This document shows, one piece after another, positions 8,769 to 18,610 of a stretch of DNA of 64,000 bases. The stretch's first letter is position 1, and each line of letters begins with the position of its first letter. The translations under genes and the position numbers were made by a program. The notes beneath the pieces are model-generated. The model was not told where the DNA came from. It saw only the letters and a program-made list of their open reading frames with translations, and did no database searches. Source of the stretch: Sanghuangporus weigelae (lineage: Eukaryota; Basidiomycota; Agaricomycetes; Hymenochaetales; Hymenochaetaceae); NCBI GenBank assembly GCA_033182465.1, contig CP137330.1:372001-436000 (forward strand). Direction: 5' to 3'.

Positions 8769-11700
8769 ATGTACAATAAGCGATTGCCAATACAAGCATT
8801 GCATCCCCGATTACCTATTCGAGTGAAGGTTGGAACAAAGACCCTAGCAGTCAAAGCGTTAATCGATTCCGGAGCTACATGCAGCACGATACACCCCAAC
8901 TTGGTACGACACTACAGCCTATTCAAAAAGAGGCTTGATCACCCTCGACCTTTGAATAATGCGGATGGAAGTCCCAACCAAGGAGGAGCAATCACGCACG
9001 AGGTCTACACATTAATTTTTGATGGACCTAAACCGCAGCCACAAACGTTGGCAGTAGCAACCACAGGACAGGATCAGGTGATCCTAGGAATTGACTATTT
9101 GGCCAAAGTCAATCCCGAAATTGATTGGAAGAATCAAGTATGGAATCGGAATGGTAATTCGATACCATTCGAGCTCAACGTCATACGAGCTACCAAGAAG
9201 CGAAGGCACAGGAAGCGCAAACGGAAACGGCAAACGAAAGGCAAACCTGACAAGACAAGACCTAGGCATAACACGAAGCAACAGGCTCAGGACAGAGACA
9301 ACTATCGACACTCTGGAGCACCAGGAATAATATTTGCGCCAAGGAGAGACAACAACGGACACTCTCACGAAACGAAGCCACAAGCGAAGCCGGAAACCAG
9401 ACCAGCAACACCAAGACTGGAACAGGCAAAACAGACGCCAGAAGTGAAGAGTCCGAGCACGGAAAATATACCAGACTCTGCAACGAAACAGCCACAACAG
9501 GAAACGGCAAACAAGCATCATCGAGATGAGGAGGAAATAAACTACACTCCCAAGCGATGGAAGAAACAGGCACCACAAGGAACGAGTATAGTGCAACGAC
9601 GACCAAGGCACATACCGAGACGGATGATCCCAGCATGGCAATTGTACCAGACATCCGAAGGCGAAACAGAAGAGATAACAGGCAAGCATAGCCTAGACGA
9701 ACAGGAGGAAATAAACGACTCTCCGAAACGTTGGAAGAAACAACCACCACAGAAGATACATCCACTGAGGCAAAACATGCCGGAAGATGAAGAACTCTGG
9801 CCATCACCAGAAGAAAACCCGGGCATGAAGTATAGGATACGACCACGAAAGACACGGTATCCAGAGAAGCCAGTGGCAGGCATTATACGACCGAGAACGG
9901 CATCGTTAATGCGAGGAGCTAGTCCCACACCGAAGCGTACAAGATGGGCAGACAACGAAAGCGATATCGAGATGCAAGACGAGCAGGAGACAACAGAAGA
10001 CACTCCTATGCACGATATAGAGCCAGAAGACATTGAAAGTCTTAGGACGACCAACCAACCAGCTACCCTTACCAGAAAGGAAGAGCTCGCTGCAAAGCTA
10101 GAGCTAGACATCAATCGAAATTGGTCACCAAGGCAGCAGAACCAAGTCTCACAGCCTCTGAACAAAGCGAGTTCAGTATCCCAGCAGTATTCTCAACAAA
10201 AGGCAGCTGCAGAAGGACTACTAGGAACACAGAAACGAGATTGGCGAAAACTCCTACCAAAGGAAATAGAAGACTACGCAGATGTCTTTGATCCTGACAA
10301 GTCAAGAAGGTTACCCAAGCATACGAAATGGGATATGGCAATTAACCTCAAAGAAGGAGTACCATTACCGAAACCGAGGCCTATTATCAAGCTCACACGA
10401 GAAGAGCAGGCAGCACTCGATGCTTATGTCAAAGAGTTACTTGACAAAGGATGGATTGAAAAGGTTCAACCACATGAACCATGTCCGGTAGCAGCACCAG
10501 TCTTCTTTGTAGGAAAGAAAGACGGAGGAGCACGAGCAGTAACCGATTACCGAGACATCAACGACACGACAGTATCAGATCCATACCCGATACCGATCAT
10601 GAGTGTTCTCCCAGAGAAACTGGAGAAAGGAAAATTCTTCTTTACACTCGACATGCGATCAGGTTACAACAACCTGCGAATCCGAGAAGGAGACGAGTGG
10701 AAGGCAGCATTCCGAGTTGGCAATGCAGTCTACAAGCCAAAGGTCATGATGTTTGGAATGAAGAACTCACCTGCAGTATTCCAACGATTCATGAATGACA
10801 ACTTCGAATATTGGCTCAGGACAGAAGAAGCACTCAACTATTTGGACGACCTTATTGGTCAAGCACAAACTGAAGAGGAACATTGGAAACTCCTCAGGGC
10901 AATTCTACAGAAATGCCGAGAGCTCGACATTTACCTCAAAATCGAGAAATGTCACTTCCTCCAAACCCAGCTCGACTACTTGGGATTTGTAGTAGGAACG
11001 AAAGGCATCCAGATGGATCCTTATAAGCTCAAAGCTATTCACGAATGGCCAGTGCCAAAGACGAAACGACAAGTTCGAAAGTTCCAAGGATTTTGTAACT
11101 TCTACCGAAGATTCATCAGGAACTATGCCGATACATTCGCACCTATTGGCGACCTTATCAAAAAGGATCGCAAGTTCATATGGGCAGAGGCACAAGACAA
11201 AGCATTCGAAAGTATCAAGAAGGCATTCGAAACGGAAGTCGCATTGGCAATGCCAAAGCCAGACAAATCATACACATTGGAAACCGACGCATCCGATGTA
11301 GCGATTGGTGCAGTCTTACAACAAGAAGACAACCAAGGAGAACTGAGACCTTTAGGTTTCATGTCGAAAACTCTAACGAACACCCAACGAAACTATCCGA
11401 CGCATGACAAAGAGATGCTAGCAATCATGGAAGCACTCAAGCATTGGAGACACCTATTGGAGGGAACCAAAGAACCAGTAACAATCCGAAGCGATCATGC
11501 AAACCTCCGATACTTCATGACAGCTCAGAATCTATCGAGACGTCAAGCGAGATGGGCATTAGAGTTATCACGATATAACTTCAAGATTCTCCATTGGCCA
11601 GGCAAGAAGAACCAAGCTGACGAGCTATCACGACGATCCGACTATATGCCAGAGGACAAGGACAACTTAGGAGTTACCTTGTTACCTCCTGATACGATCA

Positions 11701-13247
11701 AGCAACAAACATTGCGACGCACAGAGATCAACGGTCTATACAAGCTAGAAACTGAAATGGTCACTATCTCTGATCCTATTATCCGAACGATCAAGAGGAA
11801 CTACAATACCGAGGAGGCTAAGAAGGAAATTCAGGCGATCAAGCAGAGCAACGGCTACAGTTACAGGAACGGCTTGCACTACGTAACCAATGCATTATAT
11901 ATCCCGCCGTCCGCCAACCTACGAGCGTTGCTAATCCGAAGGCGCCATGATCACAAACTTGCAGGCCACCCAGGAGCAGAAAAGACCATAGAGCTTGTAA
12001 AGCGATCATACTATTGGCCGAAGATGGAAGAAATGATCCGAGCATATACCGCAACCTGCGACATATGTCAGCGTGCAAAACCGATTCGACAGTTTCGAAA
12101 TCCGCCGCTCCAACCGTTGGAGGCACCACATCAACCATGGGAAACCATAACCTGTGACCTGATTACCGACTTACCAGTCAGCAATGAAGGCTACAGTGCG
12201 ATACTCGTTATAGTGGACAAACTCACTAAAATGGGGAAGTTCATTCCTTGCCAAGGAATACCCAATGCTAAGCAGTTGGCACGTTTGTTCCGCCAACATG
12301 TCTTCAAATACTACGGGGCCCCTAAACGAGTAATCTCCGACCGAGGTAGCAACTTCACCGCGCAATTCCTCAAGGAGTTCTGCAGACTCATCGATGTCGA
12401 TTGGAAAACTAGTACAGCGTATCATCCACAAACCGATGGTCAAACCGAGCGACTAAATCAAGAGCTTGAACAGTACTTACGCTGCTATGTGTCCTACCGA
12501 CAAACAGATTGGGCAGAGTACATCGATATAGCAGAATTCGCCTACAACAACAGGAAGCACAGTACTACACATCAGTCACCATTCTATACACTGTATGGAT
12601 GGCATCCTCACCTGGACGTTGCGGAGACCGGTGATTCAAACGTCCCAGAAGCAATAAATCACCTAGAGGAGCTTCGACAAGTACAGCAAGAAGCCTATAA
12701 TTCGATTAGGCAAGCGAATGAGGCAATGAAGCTTTATGCAGACCTGCATCGAGGCAAACTGCCAGAGTACAAGCCAGGAGACGAAGTGTTACTAGACATG
12801 AGGAATCTCAGTCGATTGGAACCAACGAAGAAACTTGCAATGAAATGGGCAGGGCCTTATAAAGTCGAGAAGGCAGTCGGACAAGTGTCATTCAGATTAC
12901 GCTTACCCGAAACCCTTCCGATCCACCCAGTGTTTCATGCGAGTCTTCTCAGGCCTTACAAACGAAAGGAATACCCTGGAAGACCCACTTTGGATGAACC
13001 ACCACCTATTGAAGTGGAGGGAGAAGCAGAGTACGAAGTGGAGACAATTCATAACACAAGACGTCATCGGAGCAAGGTCCAATACCTTATCCAATGGAAA
13101 GGATACCAGGAGCGAACATGGGAGCCACTTGACAACCTCAAGAACTCCTATCAAATGATCGAAGCATTCCATAAAAAGTATCCTCAGGCAATCCAGCCAC
13201 CGAACCTTAACCAATGGATCGCCGCACGAAAACGAATGAGGCAATAG
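8769..13247 (+). CDS. pol: Pol: protease, RT, RNase H, integrase with chromodomain
   Basis: 1492 residues. Aspartic protease motif DSGAT near residue 33. A long charged linker (about 140-480) holds two similar copies of an SPKRWKKQ/TPKRWKKQ segment. Reverse transcriptase about 530-760 has the catalytic YLDD near 690. RNase H follows, with TLETDASD and later SDHANLRYF. The integrase zinc-binding segment HKLAGHPG...CDICQ is followed by catalytic residues in CDLITDLP, SDRGSNF and the HPQTDGQTERLNQ block, then a GPY motif (KWAGPYKV). A chromodomain closes the protein at about 1415-1475 (YLIQWKGY...TWEPLDNL). This order is that of Ty3/Gypsy chromoviruses; the chromodomain directs insertion in chromatin. 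Gag and Pol are separate frames 104 bases apart. Copy C differs by about one residue. Confidence 0.97.
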   Translation: MYNKRLPIQALHPRLPIRVKVGTKTLAVKALIDSGATCSTIHPNLVRHYSLFKKRLDHPRPLNNADGSPNQGGAITHEVYTLIFDGPKPQPQTLAVATTGQDQVILGIDYLAKVNPEIDWKNQVWNRNGNSIPFELNVIRATKKRRHRKRKRKRQTKGKPDKTRPRHNTKQQAQDRDNYRHSGAPGIIFAPRRDNNGHSHETKPQAKPETRPATPRLEQAKQTPEVKSPSTENIPDSATKQPQQETANKHHRDEEEINYTPKRWKKQAPQGTSIVQRRPRHIPRRMIPAWQLYQTSEGETEEITGKHSLDEQEEINDSPKRWKKQPPQKIHPLRQNMPEDEELWPSPEENPGMKYRIRPRKTRYPEKPVAGIIRPRTASLMRGASPTPKRTRWADNESDIEMQDEQETTEDTPMHDIEPEDIESLRTTNQPATLTRKEELAAKLELDINRNWSPRQQNQVSQPLNKASSVSQQYSQQKAAAEGLLGTQKRDWRKLLPKEIEDYADVFDPDKSRRLPKHTKWDMAINLKEGVPLPKPRPIIKLTREEQAALDAYVKELLDKGWIEKVQPHEPCPVAAPVFFVGKKDGGARAVTDYRDINDTTVSDPYPIPIMSVLPEKLEKGKFFFTLDMRSGYNNLRIREGDEWKAAFRVGNAVYKPKVMMFGMKNSPAVFQRFMNDNFEYWLRTEEALNYLDDLIGQAQTEEEHWKLLRAILQKCRELDIYLKIEKCHFLQTQLDYLGFVVGTKGIQMDPYKLKAIHEWPVPKTKRQVRKFQGFCNFYRRFIRNYADTFAPIGDLIKKDRKFIWAEAQDKAFESIKKAFETEVALAMPKPDKSYTLETDASDVAIGAVLQQEDNQGELRPLGFMSKTLTNTQRNYPTHDKEMLAIMEALKHWRHLLEGTKEPVTIRSDHANLRYFMTAQNLSRRQARWALELSRYNFKILHWPGKKNQADELSRRSDYMPEDKDNLGVTLLPPDTIKQQTLRRTEINGLYKLETEMVTISDPIIRTIKRNYNTEEAKKEIQAIKQSNGYSYRNGLHYVTNALYIPPSANLRALLIRRRHDHKLAGHPGAEKTIELVKRSYYWPKMEEMIRAYTATCDICQRAKPIRQFRNPPLQPLEAPHQPWETITCDLITDLPVSNEGYSAILVIVDKLTKMGKFIPCQGIPNAKQLARLFRQHVFKYYGAPKRVISDRGSNFTAQFLKEFCRLIDVDWKTSTAYHPQTDGQTERLNQELEQYLRCYVSYRQTDWAEYIDIAEFAYNNRKHSTTHQSPFYTLYGWHPHLDVAETGDSNVPEAINHLEELRQVQQEAYNSIRQANEAMKLYADLHRGKLPEYKPGDEVLLDMRNLSRLEPTKKLAMKWAGPYKVEKAVGQVSFRLRLPETLPIHPVFHASLLRPYKRKEYPGRPTLDEPPPIEVEGEAEYEVETIHNTRRHRSKVQYLIQWKGYQERTWEPLDNLKNSYQMIEAFHKKYPQAIQPPNLNQWIAARKRMRQ

Positions 13248-13422
13248 TTGCATCACATGCACTCCACCCGATGGAGCCGCTTATGGATCCACAATAGAGA
13301 TGATGAGTAAGGTCCCCAATGACCTTACCAAGCGATGACATCAATGTGGCACACCAAAGCGAGAGCAGAGATAGAAGAATTAGGCAAGACATCGCCGACA
13401 TACCAACAAGATGGTATAAAAC

Positions 13423-14499
13423 ATGGAGAACTTCGAGCTAAGGAACAACAACTCGAATCTCAACAGCTCTACTTCACTGCAGACGAACTACTACTCAGCT
13501 ATGCCTATCTTCGATGAGCTACATGCATTCTGTCAACCAGAAGATGCACCAGAATGGACATTTGCACTTAGGCCACCGACCGAACGTTATCAATGGCCAC
13601 AGCTGTGCAACCGATTCAACGAAGAGAACTACGAAGACGAAATCGTACCCCTATGCCCAGGAAAGTACTTCGACGATCTATTTGACAAGTGGAATGCAGT
13701 CCACCACAACCGAGACGAAATACCCCATCTTATGATGGCGAATCACTCAGACGAGTGGTTATTCAAACTCAGTAACCCTCGAGACGCAGCATTACGCCGA
13801 CTCAATGATGATGCATTTCTAACCTACGCGATCGAACTCGAAACACAAGCATTACATCGAGGCAAGATCGACTTTAGGCACGAAACGACATACAAGAACA
13901 TCATGGGCATCTATCATTCGGCAATTCAAATTTGCGCCTACCGACGAGACATGACTACCGCAATTCTTAACCGAATGATGCGATGGAGTCACTATCATCC
14001 GATGAGCATCGATGCGATGAAGTACATTATATACATAGCCGACCAGACGGGCTTCTATGCATCCCACACCATGCAGTTCATGACGGTACTCAACATGACG
14101 AAGTATTACGAAGGAACGAGATACCGAACGGTTATTGAAGCGAGGAACTCTACTACGGACGAGGTACCACTCGACAACATCGAGCACCACGTAGTCGAAG
14201 GCAAAGAGGTTAACTACGACCCTCATTACCTTATGGAACTCAACAACCGAGAGGAAGAAGCCAGAGAGAAACTACAGGCTACACGACACCCATTGCTGGA
14301 AGATCTGATGATCTCAGTCTACCAGTACCCGAACGAACTCTACCAGCCGGACGAGATGCTTACTATGTCGGAACAGGAGGACATGTACATACACTCCGAC
14401 GATACAGAGTCAAGTGAAGAAGGTGAAAGCAGGGAACTATATACCCCAGCGAACTCGGCCCAGACTACACCTGAGGCTGAAGAATCCGAAGATTTGTAA
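13423..14499 (+). CDS. 358-aa orphan ORF downstream of pol
   Basis: Sits where env or accessory genes lie in other LTR elements. I see no signal peptide, membrane segment or Cys pattern of an envelope protein. The first 30 residues are Asn/Ser-rich; the middle (about 40-290) is rich in Trp, Tyr, His and Met and looks like an all-helical globular domain; the last 50 are acidic and Ser/Thr-rich. Copies B and C keep the frame with a few conservative differences. No family recognised. It is likely an accessory protein of this lineage. Confidence 0.65.
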   Translation: MENFELRNNNSNLNSSTSLQTNYYSAMPIFDELHAFCQPEDAPEWTFALRPPTERYQWPQLCNRFNEENYEDEIVPLCPGKYFDDLFDKWNAVHHNRDEIPHLMMANHSDEWLFKLSNPRDAALRRLNDDAFLTYAIELETQALHRGKIDFRHETTYKNIMGIYHSAIQICAYRRDMTTAILNRMMRWSHYHPMSIDAMKYIIYIADQTGFYASHTMQFMTVLNMTKYYEGTRYRTVIEARNSTTDEVPLDNIEHHVVEGKEVNYDPHYLMELNNREEEAREKLQATRHPLLEDLMISVYQYPNELYQPDEMLTMSEQEDMYIHSDDTESSEEGESRELYTPANSAQTTPEAEESEDL

Positions 14500-15056
14500 A
14501 CAACTCTTCTTTTATGCAACCCCTTTCCCATATCGTGACCCGACATGGTCAATTATGCATTTCATTCTTACCTTATGATATTTATGGTCACATCCGACCA
14601 AATTATGCTTTATGCACCTCTTTATTTCACGCTTATTCGGCCAACCAGCACAAATGAAGCACTATGCAGAAGTGTCAAAGAACCTACAAGGGCCTAGACA
14701 TTTTGTATATTGTTTTATTGTGCCGGCGCCGAATTGGCAGATTATGCCTACCTTTTATTATCCTCTATGCAACGGAGAAGCCAAAAAGGTTACGTGAAGT
14801 CACTCCCTTGCATTATGCTAGGATGTGCCTTCACGCTGAAAGGCACTCCAATTACACTCTTTCTTCGAAAAACTCCATTTGGGGGTTGAAGAGCCGTAGG
14901 TAAACACCTGGAACTTCACTCCCAAATTGGTATAAAACTTATTCATTAACGACTTAATGATTTTAATGACTTTATAATTTCTTTCTTATCACTTTCAATT
15001 GCGTCATATTCTTTACATGATGCACATTTCATATTCATATCCCTTCCCACCACCCT
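14500..15056 (+). other. Non-coding stretch between the 358-aa ORF and the antisense gene
   Basis: About 560 bases, AT-richer than the coding parts, with several short TTATGC/TTATG-type motifs and no ORF kept between copies B and C. It may hold 3' ends of convergent transcripts. Confidence 0.5.
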
Positions 15057-15372
15057 TTACAAGTCAATGTCTTCCCAGACACCCTTTTCACGACGTTCCT
15101 GCGAAGCAATACCTGCATTTTCGACGACTGGATCGATATCCTCAACGTCATAACCGAGCGCGAGGTGAACTCGAAGCGCAACAGTCGTAACATCGCGCTG
15201 GAACGATTGCATTTCAAAGTCGGCCTCCTAGAGGAAGATTAACGACTTGAAACGGCACAGAGCATGCATCACTTACCTGAGCACGCCTCTTACGCTCCAA
15301 AATCCAATGATTTATGCCGAAAATCGCGACAATAACGACAAAAACAGTAACAGCAGCGGCGACTTTCGACAT
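15057..15372 (-). CDS. Antisense two-exon candidate gene, small membrane protein
   Basis: On the strand opposite to gag-pol. The first open segment (15372-15277, 32 codons) starts MSKVAAAVTVFVVIVAIFG, a single hydrophobic helix of about 17 residues, then a basic RKRR stretch. It ends in CAG followed by gtaagt. A 49-base stretch (15276-15228) ends in ctag, matching the size and borders of the host's introns. A second open segment (15227-15057, 56 codons plus stop) continues in phase and is acidic towards its end. Copy C has the same layout on its plus strand. Between the copies the coding segments differ at four sites, all silent, while the short intron differs at three. Inference: a single-pass membrane protein of about 88 residues made from an antisense transcript. 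Confidence 0.55.
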
Positions 15373-15483
15373 TTTGGAGCAGAGATGATGATGGTCTGAT
15401 AGCAAAAATCAACCATCACTAGGCGACCCTTTATCCGAGCTTTCTCACGGATTAGGATGAACATTTCTCCGAAAGTTCATCTT

Positions 15484-15491
15484 AGGGGGGG
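15484..15491 (+). promoter_or_regulatory. Polypurine tract
   Basis: AGGGGGGG, followed by five bases (tgtag) and then the 3' LTR. Primes plus-strand DNA synthesis in LTR elements. Copy C has the same tract at 53800-53807 on the minus strand. Confidence 0.75.
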
Positions 15492-15496
15492 TGTAG

Positions 15497-17008
15497 TGAA
15501 AGGATCCGCTCAAAATCTCGCATCAGGATCAACGCGATCAACAGATCTACACGATCAGCTTTCCAAACGCGACCGGTAACCAAGCCAGCTATCAAAGGCC
15601 CAAGCAATCGAGCGGCCTAGGCAACAGTAACCCGTTACCACCCGAGCGCTAGAAGCACCGAAGCGGATACGTAATCCCGCTAACAGCTAACACCGCCGAC
15701 CGCCTATTACCGCGGACTACCACTCTAACGCCGCCGACCAAGCAACCAGAGCAACCTCGATCAAAAGAAGCGATCAAACTTCTTAGAAGTCCAGAAGCAC
15801 AACTACTAAAGCCTAAACGCTAAAAGGCTAAAGGCTAATAAGGTTTATGGAGACCTCACTGGCATTTCAGCACTGTCAAGTCTGTGCACGAGTTTACATG
15901 GTCCTTTATGAAGTATACTACTTAGTATGCACGGCAACGGTTGGTACGCGTGACTGTCACATCGAAACCGAGCGACACCTTCAGGATACAATGCATTCCA
16001 ATCCACCAAGCCCAATAGTACCCAAGAAACGAGAGGAACTCACGATCACAACTCGGACCCCTCGAACTGCGAACCCGATAACTTGGAGAATGATTGGATG
16101 GTATAGACCGGAGTTGCACACACCATGTCCAGCATCTACGATACAGGCAAACCTTTATTTACCGAGAGATGCGAACCTGGAAACCAAGCAATTACAACTC
16201 CTTATACAACGAAGGATATGGCGCTACATTCGAGATATACGATACGAAGGCAAAGCATGGCTAGTCACCAGAACCCAGCAGAACCCACCAGCAGAGCTTA
16301 TGCAGTTCATGATATGCCTTGGACCATACTCTACACCGACCCGACACCTTAACACTGACGTGCGAGTTATGCTTACCCTCGCTGGACCTCGAGATGAATT
16401 CCGAAGAATCACATACCGAGCAGCCTACATCGCTCCAAGAGCAAAGATGCCACTCAATGACGGCAATGACATCGTTATGGAGTACTGACAGCGGAGCATT
16501 CCATATCGGAGCACCACCTCTATTGTCTCAGTCAGCAACTCCAAAGAATTCTGTCATAGTGGAGACGACCTTACAAAGATTGGAGCAAAGTGGAGCGAAG
16601 CGCAGCAGGATGACAAAGGAACAGATGTAATGGTGGAGGAAAGTGGAGTAAAGTGGAGACAGGATGAGTAAGAAATAGGACGGAAAATGGAATATCTGGG
16701 AGCATAAATAGTTGTAGGATTAGGCCCTCATTTCCCCATCTTTCGATCCTCTTAACACACTGGTGTAAAGCTTGCCCTACAGCGAGCTATTACTGTGTGC
16801 TTTGTACTATCACGCCTCTTGGAAATCCCAATCTGCTTTACTATTACCTCGTATCTGAAAACATCCATAACTCGGACCGCGACTAGGAAGGCTAGTAAGG
16901 GACCGCGTGGTACAGCCAGACGTGGGTAGATAAGATCACCTCTGCACAACACACCGCTGCTTAGGCAAAAGGATTGAACCGGTGTAACCCCGGGCCTACT
17001 CCCTAACA
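15497..17008 (+). repeat. 3' LTR of copy B
   Basis: 1512 bp, TGAAAGG...CCCTAACA. It is followed by taggt, the same five bases found, inverted, next to the LTR of copy A. Differs at about six sites from B's 5' LTR. Confidence 0.95.
15847..16488 (+). CDS. U3-encoded 213-aa ORF (3' LTR of B)
   Basis: Identical protein to 5051-5692. This copy lies in the 3' end of the element RNA and is therefore the one that could be read from a spliced or subgenomic RNA. Confidence 0.55.
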   Translation: METSLAFQHCQVCARVYMVLYEVYYLVCTATVGTRDCHIETERHLQDTMHSNPPSPIVPKKREELTITTRTPRTANPITWRMIGWYRPELHTPCPASTIQANLYLPRDANLETKQLQLLIQRRIWRYIRDIRYEGKAWLVTRTQQNPPAELMQFMICLGPYSTPTRHLNTDVRVMLTLAGPRDEFRRITYRAAYIAPRAKMPLNDGNDIVMEY

Positions 17009-17289
17009 TAGGTAGTCGGTACTATTTGGTAAATAGGTTATTTAAGGGCCAGCTGAGCGGGGCATTGTCCCTCAGCAAAATTATTTTGTACTCTCAATCG
17101 AAAACTGTACCCTTTGATTGAAACCCTGTTCTACTACTGAGGTCAAGCTTGAGCCTATCGCTCGCTTCTAAAGTAGTACATCTATAATCTTCGTTCCGCC
17201 TCCAACCAATTATCATCGGAAGGAATAAGCAGGGACTTGTTCCGGTACGCTTAGACTGACCACCTCGTCTAAGAAACACTGGTCCTAAC
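17009..17289. other. Unassigned DNA between B and the old LTR fragment
   Basis: 281 bp beginning taggtagtcggta. The first bases resemble the inverted left edge of the spacer at 3728, which suggests that both belong to one pre-insertion locus. No gene or repeat family recognised. Confidence 0.5.
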
Positions 17290-18082
17290 ACATTCGAGAC
17301 ATATGATATGAAGGCAAAGCATAGCTAGTCACCAGAACCCAGCAGAACCCGCCAGCAGAGCTTATGCAGTTCATGATATGCCTTGGACCATACTCGACAC
17401 TGACCTGACATCTTAACACTGATGTGCGAGTTATGCTTACCCTTGCTGGACCTCGAGATGAATTCCGAAGAATCACATACCAAGCAGCCTACATCGCTCC
17501 AAGGGCAAAGATGCCACTCAATGACGGCAATGACATCGTTATGGAGTACTGACAGTGGAGCATTCCACATTGGAACACCACCTCTATTGTCTCAGTCAGC
17601 AACTTCACAGAATTCTGTCATAGTGGAGACGACCTTACAAAGATTGGAGCAAAATGGAGCGAAGCGCAGCAGGATGACAAAGGAACAGATGTAATGGTGG
17701 AGAAAGGTGGAGAAAAGTGGAGTAAAGTGGAGACAGGATGAGTAAGAAATAGGACGGAAAATGGAATATCTGGGAGCATAAATAGTTGTAGGATTAGGCC
17801 CTTATTTCCCCATCTTTCGATCCTCTTAACACACTAGTGTAAAGCTTGCCCTATAGCAAGCTATTACTGTGTGCTTTGTACTATCACGCCTCTTGGAAAT
17901 CCCAATCTGCTTTACTATCACCTCGTATCTGAAAGCATCCATAACTCGGACCGCGACTAAGAAGGCTAGTAAGGGACCACGTGGTACAGCCAGACGTGGG
18001 TAGATAAGATCACCTCTGCACGACACACCGCTGCTTAGGCAAAAGGATCGAACCGGTGTAACCCTGGGCCTACTCCCTAACA
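17290..18082 (+). repeat. Old, truncated LTR of the same family
   Basis: Matches about the second half of the 1512-bp LTR up to the CCCTAACA end, with clearly more substitutions than the young copies and a small extra GGTGGAGAAAAG-type unit. The bases after it (tgttgtctcc) are not a primer-binding site, so it is a 3' or solo LTR remnant, older than copies A-C. The U3 ORF region in it is broken. Confidence 0.85.
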
Positions 18083-18610
18083 TGTTGTCTCCTCTTGCTC
18101 ACCAACCCTCATCTTTGCTAGTAGACCACTTGAAAATGGTTGTGTTAGGCAGTGAGACTAACAGACGTCGATCTCGAGGCGGCCAACACAACAACAAACA
18201 ACAGGCTAAACACGAGTTGCCGAGCTAGACGCAAGCTATGTCGTAGTGAAGGTAAGTAGAATTCAATAATACTAGAGTACAAGAGTAGATACCTATGTCG
18301 TAGTGAAGGTAAGTAGAATAGAAAGGCAAAGAAACGAAGGAGTCAATCTAGCTACTTATATACACTTTGGATATGGGAAAGGTCTACTCTATTAAGGAAT
18401 CACATGATGAATGAGTGGAGTGATTAGTGAGCGTCTTAGTTGGAAGGAGTGGATTTAGTCATGGTGAATGAATAAAGATGAATAAGCCATGACGGGACAA
18501 ACGGGATTAGTAAAAACGGATGAGTAATGTAAAAGAAGAATATAAAAATGAATGATGATGTAATAAAAGAAAAGGAAAATGTTCGAGTCCTAACAGGTTG
18601 CAATATGCGC
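18083..18610. other. Repeat-like DNA with a 27-bp direct repeat
   Basis: No gene. The 27 bases starting CTATGTCGTAGTGAAGG occur at 18236-18262 and again at 18293-18319. The rest is purine-rich with many ATGAATGA-type motifs. It may be the remains of another LTR element, but no coding part is present to assign it. Confidence 0.5.

Larger units (their letters stand above)
4701..17008 (+). mobile_element. Ty3/Gypsy chromovirus copy B, looks whole
   Basis: 12.3-kb element with two 1512-bp LTRs, primer-binding site, 113-aa ORF, 344-aa ORF, gag, pol with a chromodomain, a 358-aa ORF, an antisense membrane-protein candidate and a polypurine tract. The LTRs differ at about six sites over 1512 bp, so the element is young. 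No breaks were seen in its ORFs. The bases outside the two LTRs (cacgc and taggt) do not match. It is of Tf1/sushi type, judged by the chromodomain and the self-priming signals. At about 12.3 kb it is longer than typical Ty3/Gypsy elements (roughly 5-8 kb), because of the long LTR and the extra ORFs. Confidence 0.96.

Noticed and set aside
9262-10165. Long minus-strand frames of about 200 codons opposite pol (also in copy C)
   Set aside because: Compositional shadows of the charged pol linker, with Ser/Cys/Val-rich nonsense composition and no motifs.
13423-14499. The 358-aa ORF as an envelope gene
   Set aside because: No signal peptide, transmembrane helix or furin-like site can be seen.
18566-18590. 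GTTCGAGTCC, like a tRNA B box
   Set aside because: No A box at the right distance and no cloverleaf can be drawn around it.
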